Assembly (NCBI RefSeq): GCF_000970455.1
Contig: NZ_LAJG01000014.1
Span: 310,001-374,000 of the forward strand
DNA length: 64,000 nucleotides
Reading direction: 5' to 3'
Source of the DNA: Devosia soli
Lineage (GTDB): Bacteria > Pseudomonadota > Alphaproteobacteria > Rhizobiales > Devosiaceae
Shown here: piece by piece, positions 55,857 through 64,000 of the stretch
Layout: each line of letters opens with the position of its first letter
How positions within the stretch are numbered: position 1 is the stretch's first letter
Translations under genes and position numbers: made by a program
The notes under the pieces: model-generated
Told to the model about the DNA's origin: nothing
Databases searched by the model: none
The model's input: the letters and a program-made list of their open reading frames with translations, nothing else

Positions 55857-57170
55857 TCAGAAGCTGTGGCGCAGCCAGCTGCCGACGCGGGCAATATAGC
55901 CATCGGTGCCGGTCAGCTTCCGCGTACCGCGCGGCTCGGTATATTCCTGCGAGCAGACCTGGGGATAGACCAGCATGCCAGCGACGGTCGAAAAGGCGGC
56001 GCCCTTGGCGATCTCGGGGAGGCCGGCAATGCCCATCGGCCGGCCATTCCGGACGTTGCGCGCGAGCGTGCGCCGGGCAACTTCCGGCAGGCCGGTCAAC
56101 TCGCTGCCGCCCCCGGTCATGACGAAGCGGCGGCCACACACGTCCATCATGCCGGTTGCCTGCATGCGATCGCGGATGGCGGTAAGGATTTCCTCGATGC
56201 GCGGACGCATGATCCGGGTCAGCACCGAGCGAGCCACCTGCCCCGGCGCTTCATCGAGCGCGGCACCGACCGGCTGGATCGGAATCATGTCTCGTTCGTC
56301 GGCCTGGCCCGGCAGCACGGAGCCATAGAGCGTCTTGAGACGCTCGGCGTCGGCAACGCTGACGGAGAGCTGGCGGGCGATGTCGAGGGTCAGGTGATGG
56401 CCGCCGATGGCGATGGCGTCGGCGTAGACCAGGTGTCCGTCGTTGAAGACGGACACAGTCGTCGTCGCACCACCGAAATCGAGACAAGCGACGCCAAGCT
56501 GGGCTTCGTCATCGACGAGGCTCGCAAGACCCGATGCATAAGGCGTTGCGACGAGCGCTTCGATCTGCAGATGGCAGCGGTGCAGCACCAGTTCGAGATT
56601 GCGCATGGCAAGCGTTTCGGCCGAGACGACCGCGACATCGACGCCGAGCTTTTCGCCGACCATGCCCTTGGGATCGCGAATGCCCTTCTGACCGTCCAAT
56701 GCGTAACCGATCGGCAACGCATGGACGATCGAGCGTTCGGGACGGACCGAGCGCGAATTGACGGCCTTGAGAACGCGGACGATGTCGGTCTTTTCCACTT
56801 CCTGGCCATCGAGCGAAACCGCGGCGGAAAAGGTTTCCGAGCCCAGACGGCCCGCGGTGACGTTGACGAGGACCGATTCGAGCGTCAGCCCGGCGGCGCG
56901 CTCAGCCATGCCCACCACATTGCGGATCGCATGTTCGGCTTTTTCGATATCGGTGACGACGCCGCTCTTGACACCCGAAGACGGCCCGTAACCAAAACCG
57001 ATCACTTCGGCCCGGTGCGAGCGAGCGCGAAGGGCCTTGCCTTCGGACTGCGGCACGAGCCGCGCGATGACGCAGCAGATCTTGGTCGATCCGATGTCGA
57101 GCACCGCAACAAGGCTGGCTTTGCCTGGCTGGACGGGTCGGAGCCGAGACGTCATGGCATCGGTCATCAT
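55857..57170 (-). CDS. ftsA: Cell division protein FtsA
   Basis: FtsA is the actin-like protein that ties FtsZ to the membrane. The 437-residue protein has SLVAVLDIGSTKICCVIA (phosphate 1), the 1C domain with AERAAGLTLESVLVNVTAGR, SVVDDEAQLGVACLDFGGAT-like SLVDDEAQLGVACLDFGGAT (phosphate 2), and RRFVMTGGGSELTGLPEVAR (adenosine motif). The C-terminus YIARVGSWLRHSF is the amphipathic membrane helix. Its ATG overlaps the ftsQ stop as ATGA. Confidence 0.97.
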   Translation of the reverse strand: MMTDAMTSRLRPVQPGKASLVAVLDIGSTKICCVIARLVPQSEGKALRARSHRAEVIGFGYGPSSGVKSGVVTDIEKAEHAIRNVVGMAERAAGLTLESVLVNVTAGRLGSETFSAAVSLDGQEVEKTDIVRVLKAVNSRSVRPERSIVHALPIGYALDGQKGIRDPKGMVGEKLGVDVAVVSAETLAMRNLELVLHRCHLQIEALVATPYASGLASLVDDEAQLGVACLDFGGATTTVSVFNDGHLVYADAIAIGGHHLTLDIARQLSVSVADAERLKTLYGSVLPGQADERDMIPIQPVGAALDEAPGQVARSVLTRIMRPRIEEILTAIRDRMQATGMMDVCGRRFVMTGGGSELTGLPEVARRTLARNVRNGRPMGIAGLPEIAKGAAFSTVAGMLVYPQVCSQEYTEPRGTRKLTGTDGYIARVGSWLRHSF

Positions 57171-58051
57171 GATTTTTCAGGGTCTTCTGGTGGAGTGGTC
57201 GGCCGGACGGCGACGACGCTATCGACCCGAAGGTCGATGACGGTGACGTCGCGATCGAGCAATTGATATTGCGCCTGGTAGAACGAGAGCTTGCCAAGTG
57301 CCTGAGCGACCCCCTGCTCGGGCAACTGGATTCGCAGACCAGTATCGTAGATCATATCCCAGCGCCGGTCGGCTATGCGCGAAAGCGCGACGAGCCCCTT
57401 GCTGAGGTCGGGAAAATGGTCGAGCGCGCGGATCATCACCATGGCGTCGTCCGCGGCACCATCGCCGATGACGAGCGGCAGGTCGCCATAGGCGCCCCGG
57501 TCTTCGCCGATCTGCTCACCTGCGGCATCGACGACGAAGGTGACGCCATCGACACGCCAGCGCGCAACCGGCACCTTTTCGCTTATGGCGACAGTCACTT
57601 CGGCCGGATAGGTCTTGCGAACTGTCACAGATTCGACGGCGGGCAATTCGGCAATGCGCGAACGCGCACTTTCCACATCGAAGGCCAGGGTCGAAGTATC
57701 GGGCTGAATGCCGAGAGCATCAAAAATCGCCTGCTCGGACGTCAGCGTCTGACCAGTTATCGAGATTTCACCAACCGCGAGGCCAGCATCGGCAAAGTGA
57801 CCCTGCGCAAAAGTCGAGAGCGCGGCGAACCCGGCGCCAATCGGCTCGCGCACCTGGATGAGCGCGGTGGCGGCTACCAGCAGCACGGCAATGGTCACGC
57901 CGCGCCGGATTCGCCAGCCATGAAGAACGAATGCGCGGTTGAAGCGATTGTTGACGCGCTGCAGCGGTGAGCGGCGCGCAGGGACAGGCAATGTGCGGGG
58001 ATCGACGGGACGTGCCCCGGCGAAAAATGCCTCGCTTCTTACCTGTTGCAA
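57167..58051 (-). CDS. ftsQ: Cell division protein FtsQ
   Basis: FtsQ is the bitopic division protein that links FtsBL to the ring. From the start used here it has 294 residues: a basic cytoplasmic tail, one span (GVTIAVLLVAATALIQV), a POTRA domain (FADAGLAVGEISITGQTLTS, PDTSTLAFDVESARSRIAEL) and the beta domain (ARWRVDGVTFVVDAAGEQIG). I choose a TTG at 58051, overlapping ddlB by 13 bp, because GGAGG lies 7 bases before it. An ATG 9 codons upstream has a poorly spaced site. The frame is open further up but is then a shadow of ddlB. Confidence 0.9.
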   Translation of the reverse strand: MQQVRSEAFFAGARPVDPRTLPVPARRSPLQRVNNRFNRAFVLHGWRIRRGVTIAVLLVAATALIQVREPIGAGFAALSTFAQGHFADAGLAVGEISITGQTLTSEQAIFDALGIQPDTSTLAFDVESARSRIAELPAVESVTVRKTYPAEVTVAISEKVPVARWRVDGVTFVVDAAGEQIGEDRGAYGDLPLVIGDGAADDAMVMIRALDHFPDLSKGLVALSRIADRRWDMIYDTGLRIQLPEQGVAQALGKLSFYQAQYQLLDRDVTVIDLRVDSVVAVRPTTPPEDPEKS

Positions 58052-58959
58052 CTCGCATCCTCCACCAGCCAGGCGCATAGCTCCGAATAGGAGTGGCCTG
58101 CATGAGCAGCTTGTTCGGGCGCCAGGGACACCTCGGTCATACCCGGCTGGGTATTGATTTCGAGCAGCACCAGTTCGCCATCTTCGCCGGCCGCGTCGTT
58201 GTAGCGGAAATCGCACCGCGTCAGGCCGCGACAGCCAAGAGCCGCATGAGCGGCCAAGGCAAATTGTTGCACTTTGTCGTAAATTTTCGGTTTCAACGGC
58301 GCGGGAAGAATGTGTGTCGCGCCACCATTGCTGTACTTGGCTTCGTAGTTGAAAAAGGTTCGGTCGGTGACGATCTCGGTGACGCCAAGGGCCACGTCGC
58401 CCATCACGGCGCAGGTCAGCTCGCGCCCGGGAATGAAGCGCTCGACCATCATTTCTTCGCCCGACGTCCAATCTTCGCGCAGGAGTTCTTGCGGCGGATG
58501 GCTGGTTTCAGCCTTGACGATGAAAACGCCAAAGCTCGATCCGTCGGCAATCGGCTTGATGACATAAGGCGGCGCCATGACATGAGCACGAGCCGCCTCA
58601 CCGCGCGAGACGACGACGTGGTCGGTGACCGGAATGCCCGCCGCCTTAAAGAGGATTTTTGCCTGGTGCTTGTTCATCGCGAGCGCCGAGGCGAGAACAC
58701 CCGAATGGGTATATGGGATTTCGAGAAGTTCGAGCACGCCCTGGATATAGCCGCCCTCGCCAAAGGGGCCGTGAAGAGCGTTGAAGGCGACGTCTGGCTT
58801 GAGGCGCGCGAGCACATCGGCGATATTCCGGCCAACATCTACTTCCGTAACCTGATAGCCAGCGGTGCGAAGAGCCGCAGCGCAGCCCGCGCCCGTCATC
58901 AGCGACACCGGACGTTCGTTATTCCAACCGCCCATTAGAACGGCGACATGCTTGGTCAT
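58039..58959 (-). CDS. ddlB: D-alanine--D-alanine ligase
   Basis: DdlB makes the D-Ala-D-Ala dipeptide for peptidoglycan. The 306-residue ATP-grasp protein has VAVLMGGWNNERPVSLMTG, DVAFNALHGPFGEGGYIQGV, KPIADGSSFGVFIVK, GRELTCAVMGDVALGVTEI and the metal/ADP motif VLLEINTQPGMTEVSL. The ATG at 58959 is chosen for where similarity begins. In related genomes murB precedes it; here 154 bp holding a palindromic repeat separates it from murC. Confidence 0.96.
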   Translation of the reverse strand: MTKHVAVLMGGWNNERPVSLMTGAGCAAALRTAGYQVTEVDVGRNIADVLARLKPDVAFNALHGPFGEGGYIQGVLELLEIPYTHSGVLASALAMNKHQAKILFKAAGIPVTDHVVVSRGEAARAHVMAPPYVIKPIADGSSFGVFIVKAETSHPPQELLREDWTSGEEMMVERFIPGRELTCAVMGDVALGVTEIVTDRTFFNYEAKYSNGGATHILPAPLKPKIYDKVQQFALAAHAALGCRGLTRCDFRYNDAAGEDGELVLLEINTQPGMTEVSLAPEQAAHAGHSYSELCAWLVEDASCNR

Positions 58960-58995
58960 GAGGTGGCTCCGTGGGGTCCGAGCGTGGGGCTTACC

Positions 58996-59104
58996 CCCAC
59001 CCAACCTCCCCCTGATAGGGGGAGGAGTTGATACTGTGGTTTTGGCTGGACGAAGTCACAAACTGGATGCGACCCCTCCCCCTTGCAGGGGGAGGTTGGG
59101 CGGG
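58996..59104. repeat. 109-bp palindromic repeat between murC and ddlB
   Basis: The ends are inverted copies: 58996-59013 (CCCACCCAACCTCCCCCT) and 59087-59104 match at 17 of 18 positions. Each end also folds on its own with the same 9-bp stem CCTCCCCCT/AGGGGGAGG, at 59005-59025 (loop GAT) and 59075-59095 (loop TGC). The middle 50 bp is not repetitive. This looks like a small non-coding mobile or REP-like unit. It fills the place where murB is usually found. Confidence 0.85.
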
Positions 59105-59113
59105 AACAACCGA

Positions 59114-60535
59114 TCACTTCGCCTCGTCCCCAACACCAAGCGCTTCGAGCTCACCCGGCAGCGCTGCGGCCCACTGGGTGATGTTGCCGGCGCCGAGGCA
59201 GACGACATAGTCGCCATCGGTAACGCGGGAAGCGAGGAGCGGAGCAAGTGCCTCTGGGCGATCGATGACGCGGGCATCGCGGTGGCCGCGGTTGCGGATG
59301 CGGTTGACGAGTTCCTCGTGGGTGACCCCGGCAATCGGCTGCTCACCCGCGGCATAGATAGGGGCGACGATGACGGTGTCTGCATCGTTGAAACAGGCCG
59401 CGAAATCGTCGAAGAGGTCATTGACCCGGCTATAGCGGTGAGGCTGCACCACGGCGACGACGTCGCGGCGAGCCGACTGGCGCGCGGCGCGAAGCACCGC
59501 AGCGATTTCCACCGGGTGATGGCCATAGTCGTCGATGACGGTCACACCACCGACTTCGCCGGTCCTCGTGAAGCGGCGCTTGACGCCCGTAAAACCCTTG
59601 AGGCCCTTGCGGATGGCTTCGGCCGGGACGTGAAGCTGGTCGGCGACGGCAATGGCGGCCGTGGCATTGAGCGCATTGTGGATGCCGGGCATCGGCAGCT
59701 CCAGGCCGTCGATGCGCAACTGCGTCTGGCGGATACGATCGCGAATCTCGACCGAAAAATGCTGTACGCCGTTCCTGTTCTCGATATCGACTAGGCGCAC
59801 GTCTGCCTGCGGATTGCGGCCATAAGTAATGACGCGGCGATCGCGGATTTCACCGACCAGCGACTGCACGATCGGATGATCGAGGCACATGACGGCAAAG
59901 CCATAGAAAGGCACGTTTTCGACGAACTGGTGGAAGGCCTTTTTGACGCCGTCGAAGTCGCCATAGTGATCGAGGTGCTCGGGATCGATATTGGTGACGA
60001 TGGCGACGTCGGCGGGCAGCTTGATAAAGGTGCCGTCTGATTCGTCGGCCTCGACCACCATCCATTCCCCTGCCCCGAGGCGCGCATTGGTGCCATAGGC
60101 ATTGATGATGCCGCCATTGATGACGGTGGGATCGAGATTGCCGGCATCAAGGAGCGTTGCGACCAGGGTCGTCGTGGTCGTCTTGCCATGGGTGCCGCCA
60201 ATGGCAATGGCGGTCTTGAAGCGCATGATCTCGGCGAGCATTTCCGCGCGGCGCACGATGGGCAGCGCCTTGGCGCGCGCAGCGACGAGTTCGGGATTAT
60301 CCTTCTTGATGGCGGAAGACACGACCACGACCTCGGCCTTGCCGAGATTATCACCGCTCTGGCCGATCTCGACCGTAATGCCCATGTCGCGCAGGCGCTG
60401 GACATTGGGATTGAGCGAAGCATCCGAACCCTGAACTGTGTAGCCCTGGTTATGCAGAATTTCGGCGATGCCGCTCATGCCGATGCCCCCGATGCCGATG
60501 AAGTGGACCGGGCCGATATTGCGGGGCATTTTCAT
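59114..60535 (-). CDS. murC: UDP-N-acetylmuramate--L-alanine ligase
   Basis: MurC adds L-alanine to UDP-MurNAc. The 473-residue protein has the N-terminal Rossmann segment [17 protein letters not shown], the ATP loop IGGTHGKTT (112-120), the Lys/Glu region [20 protein letters not shown] and the C-terminal ligase domain ([20 protein letters not shown]). Its ATG overlaps the murG stop by 4 bp (ATGA). It ends just before a palindromic repeat. Confidence 0.97.
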   Translation of the reverse strand: MKMPRNIGPVHFIGIGGIGMSGIAEILHNQGYTVQGSDASLNPNVQRLRDMGITVEIGQSGDNLGKAEVVVVSSAIKKDNPELVAARAKALPIVRRAEMLAEIMRFKTAIAIGGTHGKTTTTTLVATLLDAGNLDPTVINGGIINAYGTNARLGAGEWMVVEADESDGTFIKLPADVAIVTNIDPEHLDHYGDFDGVKKAFHQFVENVPFYGFAVMCLDHPIVQSLVGEIRDRRVITYGRNPQADVRLVDIENRNGVQHFSVEIRDRIRQTQLRIDGLELPMPGIHNALNATAAIAVADQLHVPAEAIRKGLKGFTGVKRRFTRTGEVGGVTVIDDYGHHPVEIAAVLRAARQSARRDVVAVVQPHRYSRVNDLFDDFAACFNDADTVIVAPIYAAGEQPIAGVTHEELVNRIRNRGHRDARVIDRPEALAPLLASRVTDGDYVVCLGAGNITQWAAALPGELEALGVGDEAK

Positions 60536-61647
60536 GAATGGGATTCCAATGTGCTTGTGCCCTGACCGGCGAGGCTTTCAGCCAGGTCTGCGAGCTTTTC
60601 GACGGCGCGGGGCTGACCGAGCGCCTGGGCGGCACGGGCAGCCCGGACGAGGGTTGAGGGATCGGTAAACAGGTCTTCGAGGCGAGTGGCAAGCGATTGC
60701 GGCGAAAGCGCGGCCTGCTCCATCACCCACCCGCCGCCGCCCGCTTCAACCACGATTGCATTGTTCTTCTGGTCGGCATCAAGCGATCCCGGGAGCGGAA
60801 TGAGGATCGAGGGCCGGCCGATGACGGTCAGTTCGGCAATTGTCGACGCGCCGGACCGGCCGATGACGAGATGGCTCTGGGCGATGCGTTCGGGAAGATC
60901 GGTGAAAAACGGCGCGAGTTCGACGCTGGTGCGCGACTGGCGATAGGTTTTGGTGACGCGGTCGAGGTCTTCCTGACGCACCTGTTGAACAATGCGGAGG
61001 CGCGATCGAAGCGCGTCGGGCAAAAGCGCGATGGCCTCGGGCACGATATCGGAAATGGCGCGCGCGCCCTGGCTGCCGCCGAAGATGACCAGATTGATCG
61101 GCCCGGCCGGGCCAAGCTCAGGATAGGGCGCGCCGGCAATGGCCCGGACCCGGTCGCGGACCGGATTGCCCGTCAGAACCTTTTCGATGCTCTGGCCGTC
61201 GGCAAAGCGGGTCTTGGCAAAGCTCGTTGCAAGGATATCGGCGAACCGGCCCAAAGCGCGATTGGCTCGCCCCATGACGGCGTTCTGTTCATGGAGAATT
61301 CCCGGGACGCTGAGGAGACTCGCCGCGATAAAGGGCGGAAAAGTTGGATAACCACCAAAGCCGATGACGGCATCCGGACGCAAAGCGCGCAGAATGCCGA
61401 AGGATTTGGCGACGCCTTTGGCGATGGTAAAGCTCGCGCCGGCAAATTTGATGGGGTTGGAAAGGCTTGGCGTCGCCGAGGGGATCATGTGGATCTGCCG
61501 GGCCGGAAAATCCTGGCCGTAGCTTTCGACGCGATGATCGGTCATCAGCTCGACGGCATGGCCGCGGCGCAGCAGTTCCTGCGCCAGAGCCATGGCCGGA
61601 AAAAGATGGCCGCCGGTGCCGCCGGCCATAAGAACGAAGGTCTTCAT
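60532..61647 (-). CDS. murG: UDP-GlcNAc:lipid I N-acetylglucosaminyltransferase
   Basis: MurG converts lipid I to lipid II on the inner face of the membrane. The 371-residue GT-B protein has the glycine-rich [10 protein letters not shown] (9-18) at the N-terminus, [54 protein letters not shown] and [20 protein letters not shown]. It starts at an ATG overlapping the ftsW stop (ATGA). A longer frame upstream is a shadow of ftsW. Confidence 0.97.
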   Translation of the reverse strand: MKTFVLMAGGTGGHLFPAMALAQELLRRGHAVELMTDHRVESYGQDFPARQIHMIPSATPSLSNPIKFAGASFTIAKGVAKSFGILRALRPDAVIGFGGYPTFPPFIAASLLSVPGILHEQNAVMGRANRALGRFADILATSFAKTRFADGQSIEKVLTGNPVRDRVRAIAGAPYPELGPAGPINLVIFGGSQGARAISDIVPEAIALLPDALRSRLRIVQQVRQEDLDRVTKTYRQSRTSVELAPFFTDLPERIAQSHLVIGRSGASTIAELTVIGRPSILIPLPGSLDADQKNNAIVVEAGGGGWVMEQAALSPQSLATRLEDLFTDPSTLVRAARAAQALGQPRAVEKLADLAESLAGQGTSTLESHS

Positions 61648-62810
61648 TCGGCAGGAGCGACCACGGCGCTGCGATAGGACGGAATACCTGTGGTCATGCG
61701 CTCCTCGGGCTTGGTTCGTGTCATGGCAAGCATCAAGCCCATGCCGAAAGCGACCGCAAGCATGGACGTCCCGCCATATGAGACGAATGGCAGCGTCATG
61801 CCCTTGGGCGGAATCAGGTTGAGATTCACGGCGAGGTTGATGCCCGATTGCATGGCAAACTGGACGGCGATTGTGGAGGCGGCAAGGCGAGCGAAAAGGC
61901 TTTGCTGGCGCTGGGCGCCGATCATGGCGCGTAGCACGATGAAGGCAATAAGGCCGACGAGCCCGATGCAGAAGACGATGCCATATTCGCCGGCGGCAGC
62001 AGAGAACACATAGTCGGCGTGAGCGTCGGGGATGAGCTTCTTGGCGATGGATTCGCCGGGACCGCGGCCAAGCCACCCACCTTCGGCAAGAGATTCGAGG
62101 GCGCGGTCGATCTGATAGGTGTTGCCGCCGCCTTCGGGGTCGAGGAAGGTGTCGATACGGCGAGCGAAGTGCGGGAAGAAAATGTAGGCGCCCATGAGGA
62201 GGCCACCGGCCGCCCCGCCCATGCCGATGATGATCCACCAGGAGATGCCGGAGAGGAACATCAGCGTCGCCCAGGTCGCCAGGATCAGCGCCGTCTGGCC
62301 GATATCGGGCTGCAGGAGAAGGCCCGAGACGATGGCAAGCATGATGCCGGTCGCGATCAGGCGCCCGGGCACATTGCGGTGGATCATGAACTCGGAAAAA
62401 AGCCAGGCGCCGATAACGGCAAAGGCTGGCTTAACGAATTCGGAAGGCTGGACCGATTGGCCGGCGAATGTCACCCAACGCCGGGCACCCTTCACTTCAG
62501 TGCCGAAACGCAGGGTGGCCCAAAGCAGAAGAGTCATGATGATCAGCGTGCCCAGCGCGGCGAAGCGCGCCTGCCGGTGACTGAGGAGCGACGTGCCCAG
62601 CATGACCGGGACAGCCAGCGCGCAGAACATGGCGTGGCGAATGACGAAGTGCCATTCGTTAAGGCCGATGCGCTCTGCCACGGGCGGACTTGCAGCAAGG
62701 CTCAGCACCATGCCGCAGATCAGCAACAGGATCAGCCCGCTGAGAAGTTCGCGGTCGATCGACCACCACCACTCGGCCAGGGGCGTTTTTTCGGCGCGGG
62801 AGAACATCAT
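61644..62810 (-). CDS. ftsW: Peptidoglycan glycosyltransferase FtsW
   Basis: FtsW is the SEDS-family septal peptidoglycan polymerase. The 388-residue protein has about ten membrane spans, with LLSGLILLLICGMVLSLAAS first. SEDS landmarks are seen in RRWVTFAGQSVQPSEFVKPA, PDIGQTALILATWATLMFLS, LGRGPGESIAKKLIPDAHAD and the periplasmic-loop FVSYGGTSMLAVAFGMGLML. It begins with ATGATG at 62810. murD, its usual upstream neighbour, is absent. Confidence 0.96.
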   Translation of the reverse strand: MMFSRAEKTPLAEWWWSIDRELLSGLILLLICGMVLSLAASPPVAERIGLNEWHFVIRHAMFCALAVPVMLGTSLLSHRQARFAALGTLIIMTLLLWATLRFGTEVKGARRWVTFAGQSVQPSEFVKPAFAVIGAWLFSEFMIHRNVPGRLIATGIMLAIVSGLLLQPDIGQTALILATWATLMFLSGISWWIIIGMGGAAGGLLMGAYIFFPHFARRIDTFLDPEGGGNTYQIDRALESLAEGGWLGRGPGESIAKKLIPDAHADYVFSAAAGEYGIVFCIGLVGLIAFIVLRAMIGAQRQQSLFARLAASTIAVQFAMQSGINLAVNLNLIPPKGMTLPFVSYGGTSMLAVAFGMGLMLAMTRTKPEERMTTGIPSYRSAVVAPAE

Positions 62811-62829
62811 GGGACTGGGCCGGCTACTC

Positions 62830-62854
62830 GATACAAACTGAAAGCAATTGTATC
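62830..62854. promoter_or_regulatory. Inverted repeat just upstream of ftsW
   Basis: GATACAA at 62830-62836 and TTGTATC at 62848-62854 are exact inverted 7-mers with an 11-bp spacer, 20 bp before the ftsW start. The spacing suits a dimeric regulator or a leader hairpin. No known consensus is recognised. Confidence 0.4.
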
Positions 62855-62934
62855 GGACGTTTGGTTACCGATTTCCCAAGGGATTCGCGTTTTGCGATTC
62901 AGGCGGGTCTAATCGAAGCGTACAGGCTCAATAC

Positions 62935-63019
62935 CACCGTCACCACCGGGGTGTCCCGGTGGTCCATGCAGCGGCGGAATGGATTGCCCGGACAAGCCGG
63001 GCAAAGACGATTGACGGTG
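62935..63019. repeat. 85-bp REP-like palindromic unit between mraY and ftsW
   Basis: Terminal inverted 8-mers CACCGTCA (62935-62942) and TGACGGTG (63012-63019) enclose two hairpins. One is ACCACCGGG/CCCGGTGGT (62942-62963, loop GTGT). The other is TTGCCCGG/CCGGGCAA (62984-63004, loop ACAAG). The GCCCGGACAAGCCGGGC type of stem is, from memory, common in dispersed repeats of Rhizobiales. It lies where murD is normally found and could also terminate mraY. Confidence 0.8.
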
Positions 63020-63029
63020 AAGTCCAGAT

Positions 63030-64000
63030 TTACCGAAGCTTGAGGCTCGACAGGCCGATCAGCGCCAGCACGAACGAGATGATCCAGAACCGGATCACGA
63101 CCTGGCTTTCGGTCCAGCCCAGGTGCTCGAAATGGTGGTGGATGGGCGCCATGCGGAAGACACGTTTGCCGGTCAATCGGAACGAGGTCACCTGTACGAT
63201 CACCGAGACCGTTTCGAGCACGAAGAGGCCGCCGATGATGGCAAGAACGATTTCGTGCTTGGTGGCGACCGCAATGGTGCCGAGCGCGCCGCCGAGGGCC
63301 AGCGAGCCCGTGTCGCCCATGAAGATCTGCGCAGGTGGCGCGTTGAACCACAGAAAGCCCAGACCCGCGCCGATCAGGGCACCGCAGACTACGGCGAGTT
63401 CGGCAGTGCCGGGGACGGGATTGAGGAACAGGTAGTCGGCATAGTTTTGCGAGCCGACGAGATAGGCGATGAAGCCGAAACACGCGGCGGCGACCATGAC
63501 CGGCACGATGGCGAGACCATCGAGGCCGTCCGTCAGGTTTACCGAATTGCCGGCAGCGACCATCACGAAGCCACCGAACAATATATAGAAATATCCGAGG
63601 TTTATCGCGAGGTCTTTGACAAACGGAAACTGCAGCGAAGTGCCATAGGCGCCCGAAGCGAGCTGGGAGATGGCAAAGGCGGCGATGCAGCCGATCACCA
63701 CCTCGATGGCGAGGCGCTGCTTCGAGCCAAAACCCTTGTGGCTCATGCGCTTGACCTTGAGGTAGTCATCGTAAAAGCCGATGGCGCCAAAGCCGATGGT
63801 GACGAAAAGCACCACCCAGACATAGCCGTTGGAAAGGTTGGACCAGAGCAGCGTCGAGATAACCGCACCAGAGAGGATCATCAGCCCGCCCATCGTGGGC
63901 GTGCCCTTCTTGGTCAGCAGGTGTCCCTGCGGGCCGTCTTCGCGGATCGGCTGGCCGCGGCCCTGCTTGAGACGCAGCAGCGCGATCATTCCCGGACCGA
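63030..64000 (-). CDS. mraY: Phospho-N-acetylmuramoyl-pentapeptide transferase (5' end outside window)
   Basis: MraY attaches the muramyl pentapeptide to undecaprenyl phosphate, making lipid I. The gene enters from the right edge; about 323 of the usual 360 residues are present. Landmarks are [24 protein letters not shown] near the visible start (quoted here as [10 protein letters not shown] then [10 protein letters not shown]), the metal site region [20 protein letters not shown] [56 protein letters not shown] and the C-terminal [20 protein letters not shown]. An internal ATG at 63989 should not be taken as the start, since the frame continues to the edge. Confidence 0.96.
   Translation of the reverse strand, partial: GPGMIALLRLKQGRGQPIREDGPQGHLLTKKGTPTMGGLMILSGAVISTLLWSNLSNGYVWVVLFVTIGFGAIGFYDDYLKVKRMSHKGFGSKQRLAIEVVIGCIAAFAISQLASGAYGTSLQFPFVKDLAINLGYFYILFGGFVMVAAGNSVNLTDGLDGLAIVPVMVAAACFGFIAYLVGSQNYADYLFLNPVPGTAELAVVCGALIGAGLGFLWFNAPPAQIFMGDTGSLALGGALGTIAVATKHEIVLAIIGGLFVLETVSVIVQVTSFRLTGKRVFRMAPIHHHFEHLGWTESQVVIRFWIISFVLALIGLSSLKLR

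Noticed and set aside
58996-59104. Reading the paired CCTCCCCCT palindromes as a CRISPR or phage attachment site
   Set aside because: There are only two inverted arms, no direct repeats with spacers, no cas genes, integrase or tRNA nearby.
63030-63989. mraY starting at the internal ATG at 63989
   Set aside because: The frame continues to the window edge and the product would lack the first membrane span; the gene is truncated by the window, not short.

Overview
The window looks like chromosomal DNA of a GC-rich alphaproteobacterium, most likely Hyphomicrobiales and perhaps Devosia or a relative. The order-level signals are a circularly permuted two-piece tmRNA, an alphaproteobacterial SspB with its ribbon-helix-helix neighbour, a thyA-folA-hflK-hflC run near serB, miaA and ilvIN, and a division/murein cluster in alphaproteobacterial order. 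The genus is an inference from overall gene content. I see no prophage, transposase, CRISPR array, rRNA or tRNA gene, and most of the window is housekeeping sequence.

Layout. 1-4860 is a sugar or polyol catabolic locus: truncated ABC solute-binding protein, two LacI-family regulators each with its own palindromic operator pair, a sugar-phosphate isomerase-like enzyme and a Gfo/Idh/MocA dehydrogenase. 4867-11270 holds an alpha/beta hydrolase, a DUF2157 membrane protein, an old-yellow-enzyme reductase, the potassium transporter Kup and an FMN reductase. 11504-15004 holds pdxJ and ilvIN, the latter behind a leader peptide and terminator that form a branched-chain amino acid attenuator. 15147-19149 holds a glycine-zipper lipoprotein, a DUF423 protein, a MATE pump, miaA and serB. 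19243-25402 is one long minus-strand run: DUF1003, thyA, MazG-like, DUF4424, GNAT, folA, hflK, hflC. 25546-28747 holds RidA, a YdeI-like protein, an exported esterase, the permuted ssrA (tag ANDNHKAPVALAA), sspB and a ribbon-helix-helix protein. 28732-37202 holds a large AsmA-family protein, an exported phytase-like protein behind a PHO-box-like repeat, and a UvrD/PcrA helicase. 37261-43132 holds YbjQ, a diguanylate cyclase broken by an in-frame amber codon, a monooxygenase, prmA, two tandem small paralogues and an aminopeptidase P. 43251-64000 is almost entirely minus strand: three exported proteins of unknown role, ligA, recN, a methyltransferase, a small membrane protein, bamD, lpxC, ftsZ, then ftsA, ftsQ, ddlB, murC, murG, ftsW and a truncated mraY.

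Things that stand out. In the division cluster murB is missing from its usual place between murC and ddlB, and murD from between mraY and ftsW. Each empty slot holds a short palindromic repeat. ftsZ is separated from ftsA by a VOC gene and a DUF4126 gene, with the VOC gene on the opposite strand. Elsewhere the clearest signals are the amber-interrupted GGDEF gene, the ilv leader peptide, the ssrA-sspB neighbourhood, the PHO-box-like repeat upstream of the phytase-like gene and the tandem small-protein pair. I did not find a convincing wholly new multi-gene system. The least explained coding block is the three-gene exported-protein operon downstream of ligA.
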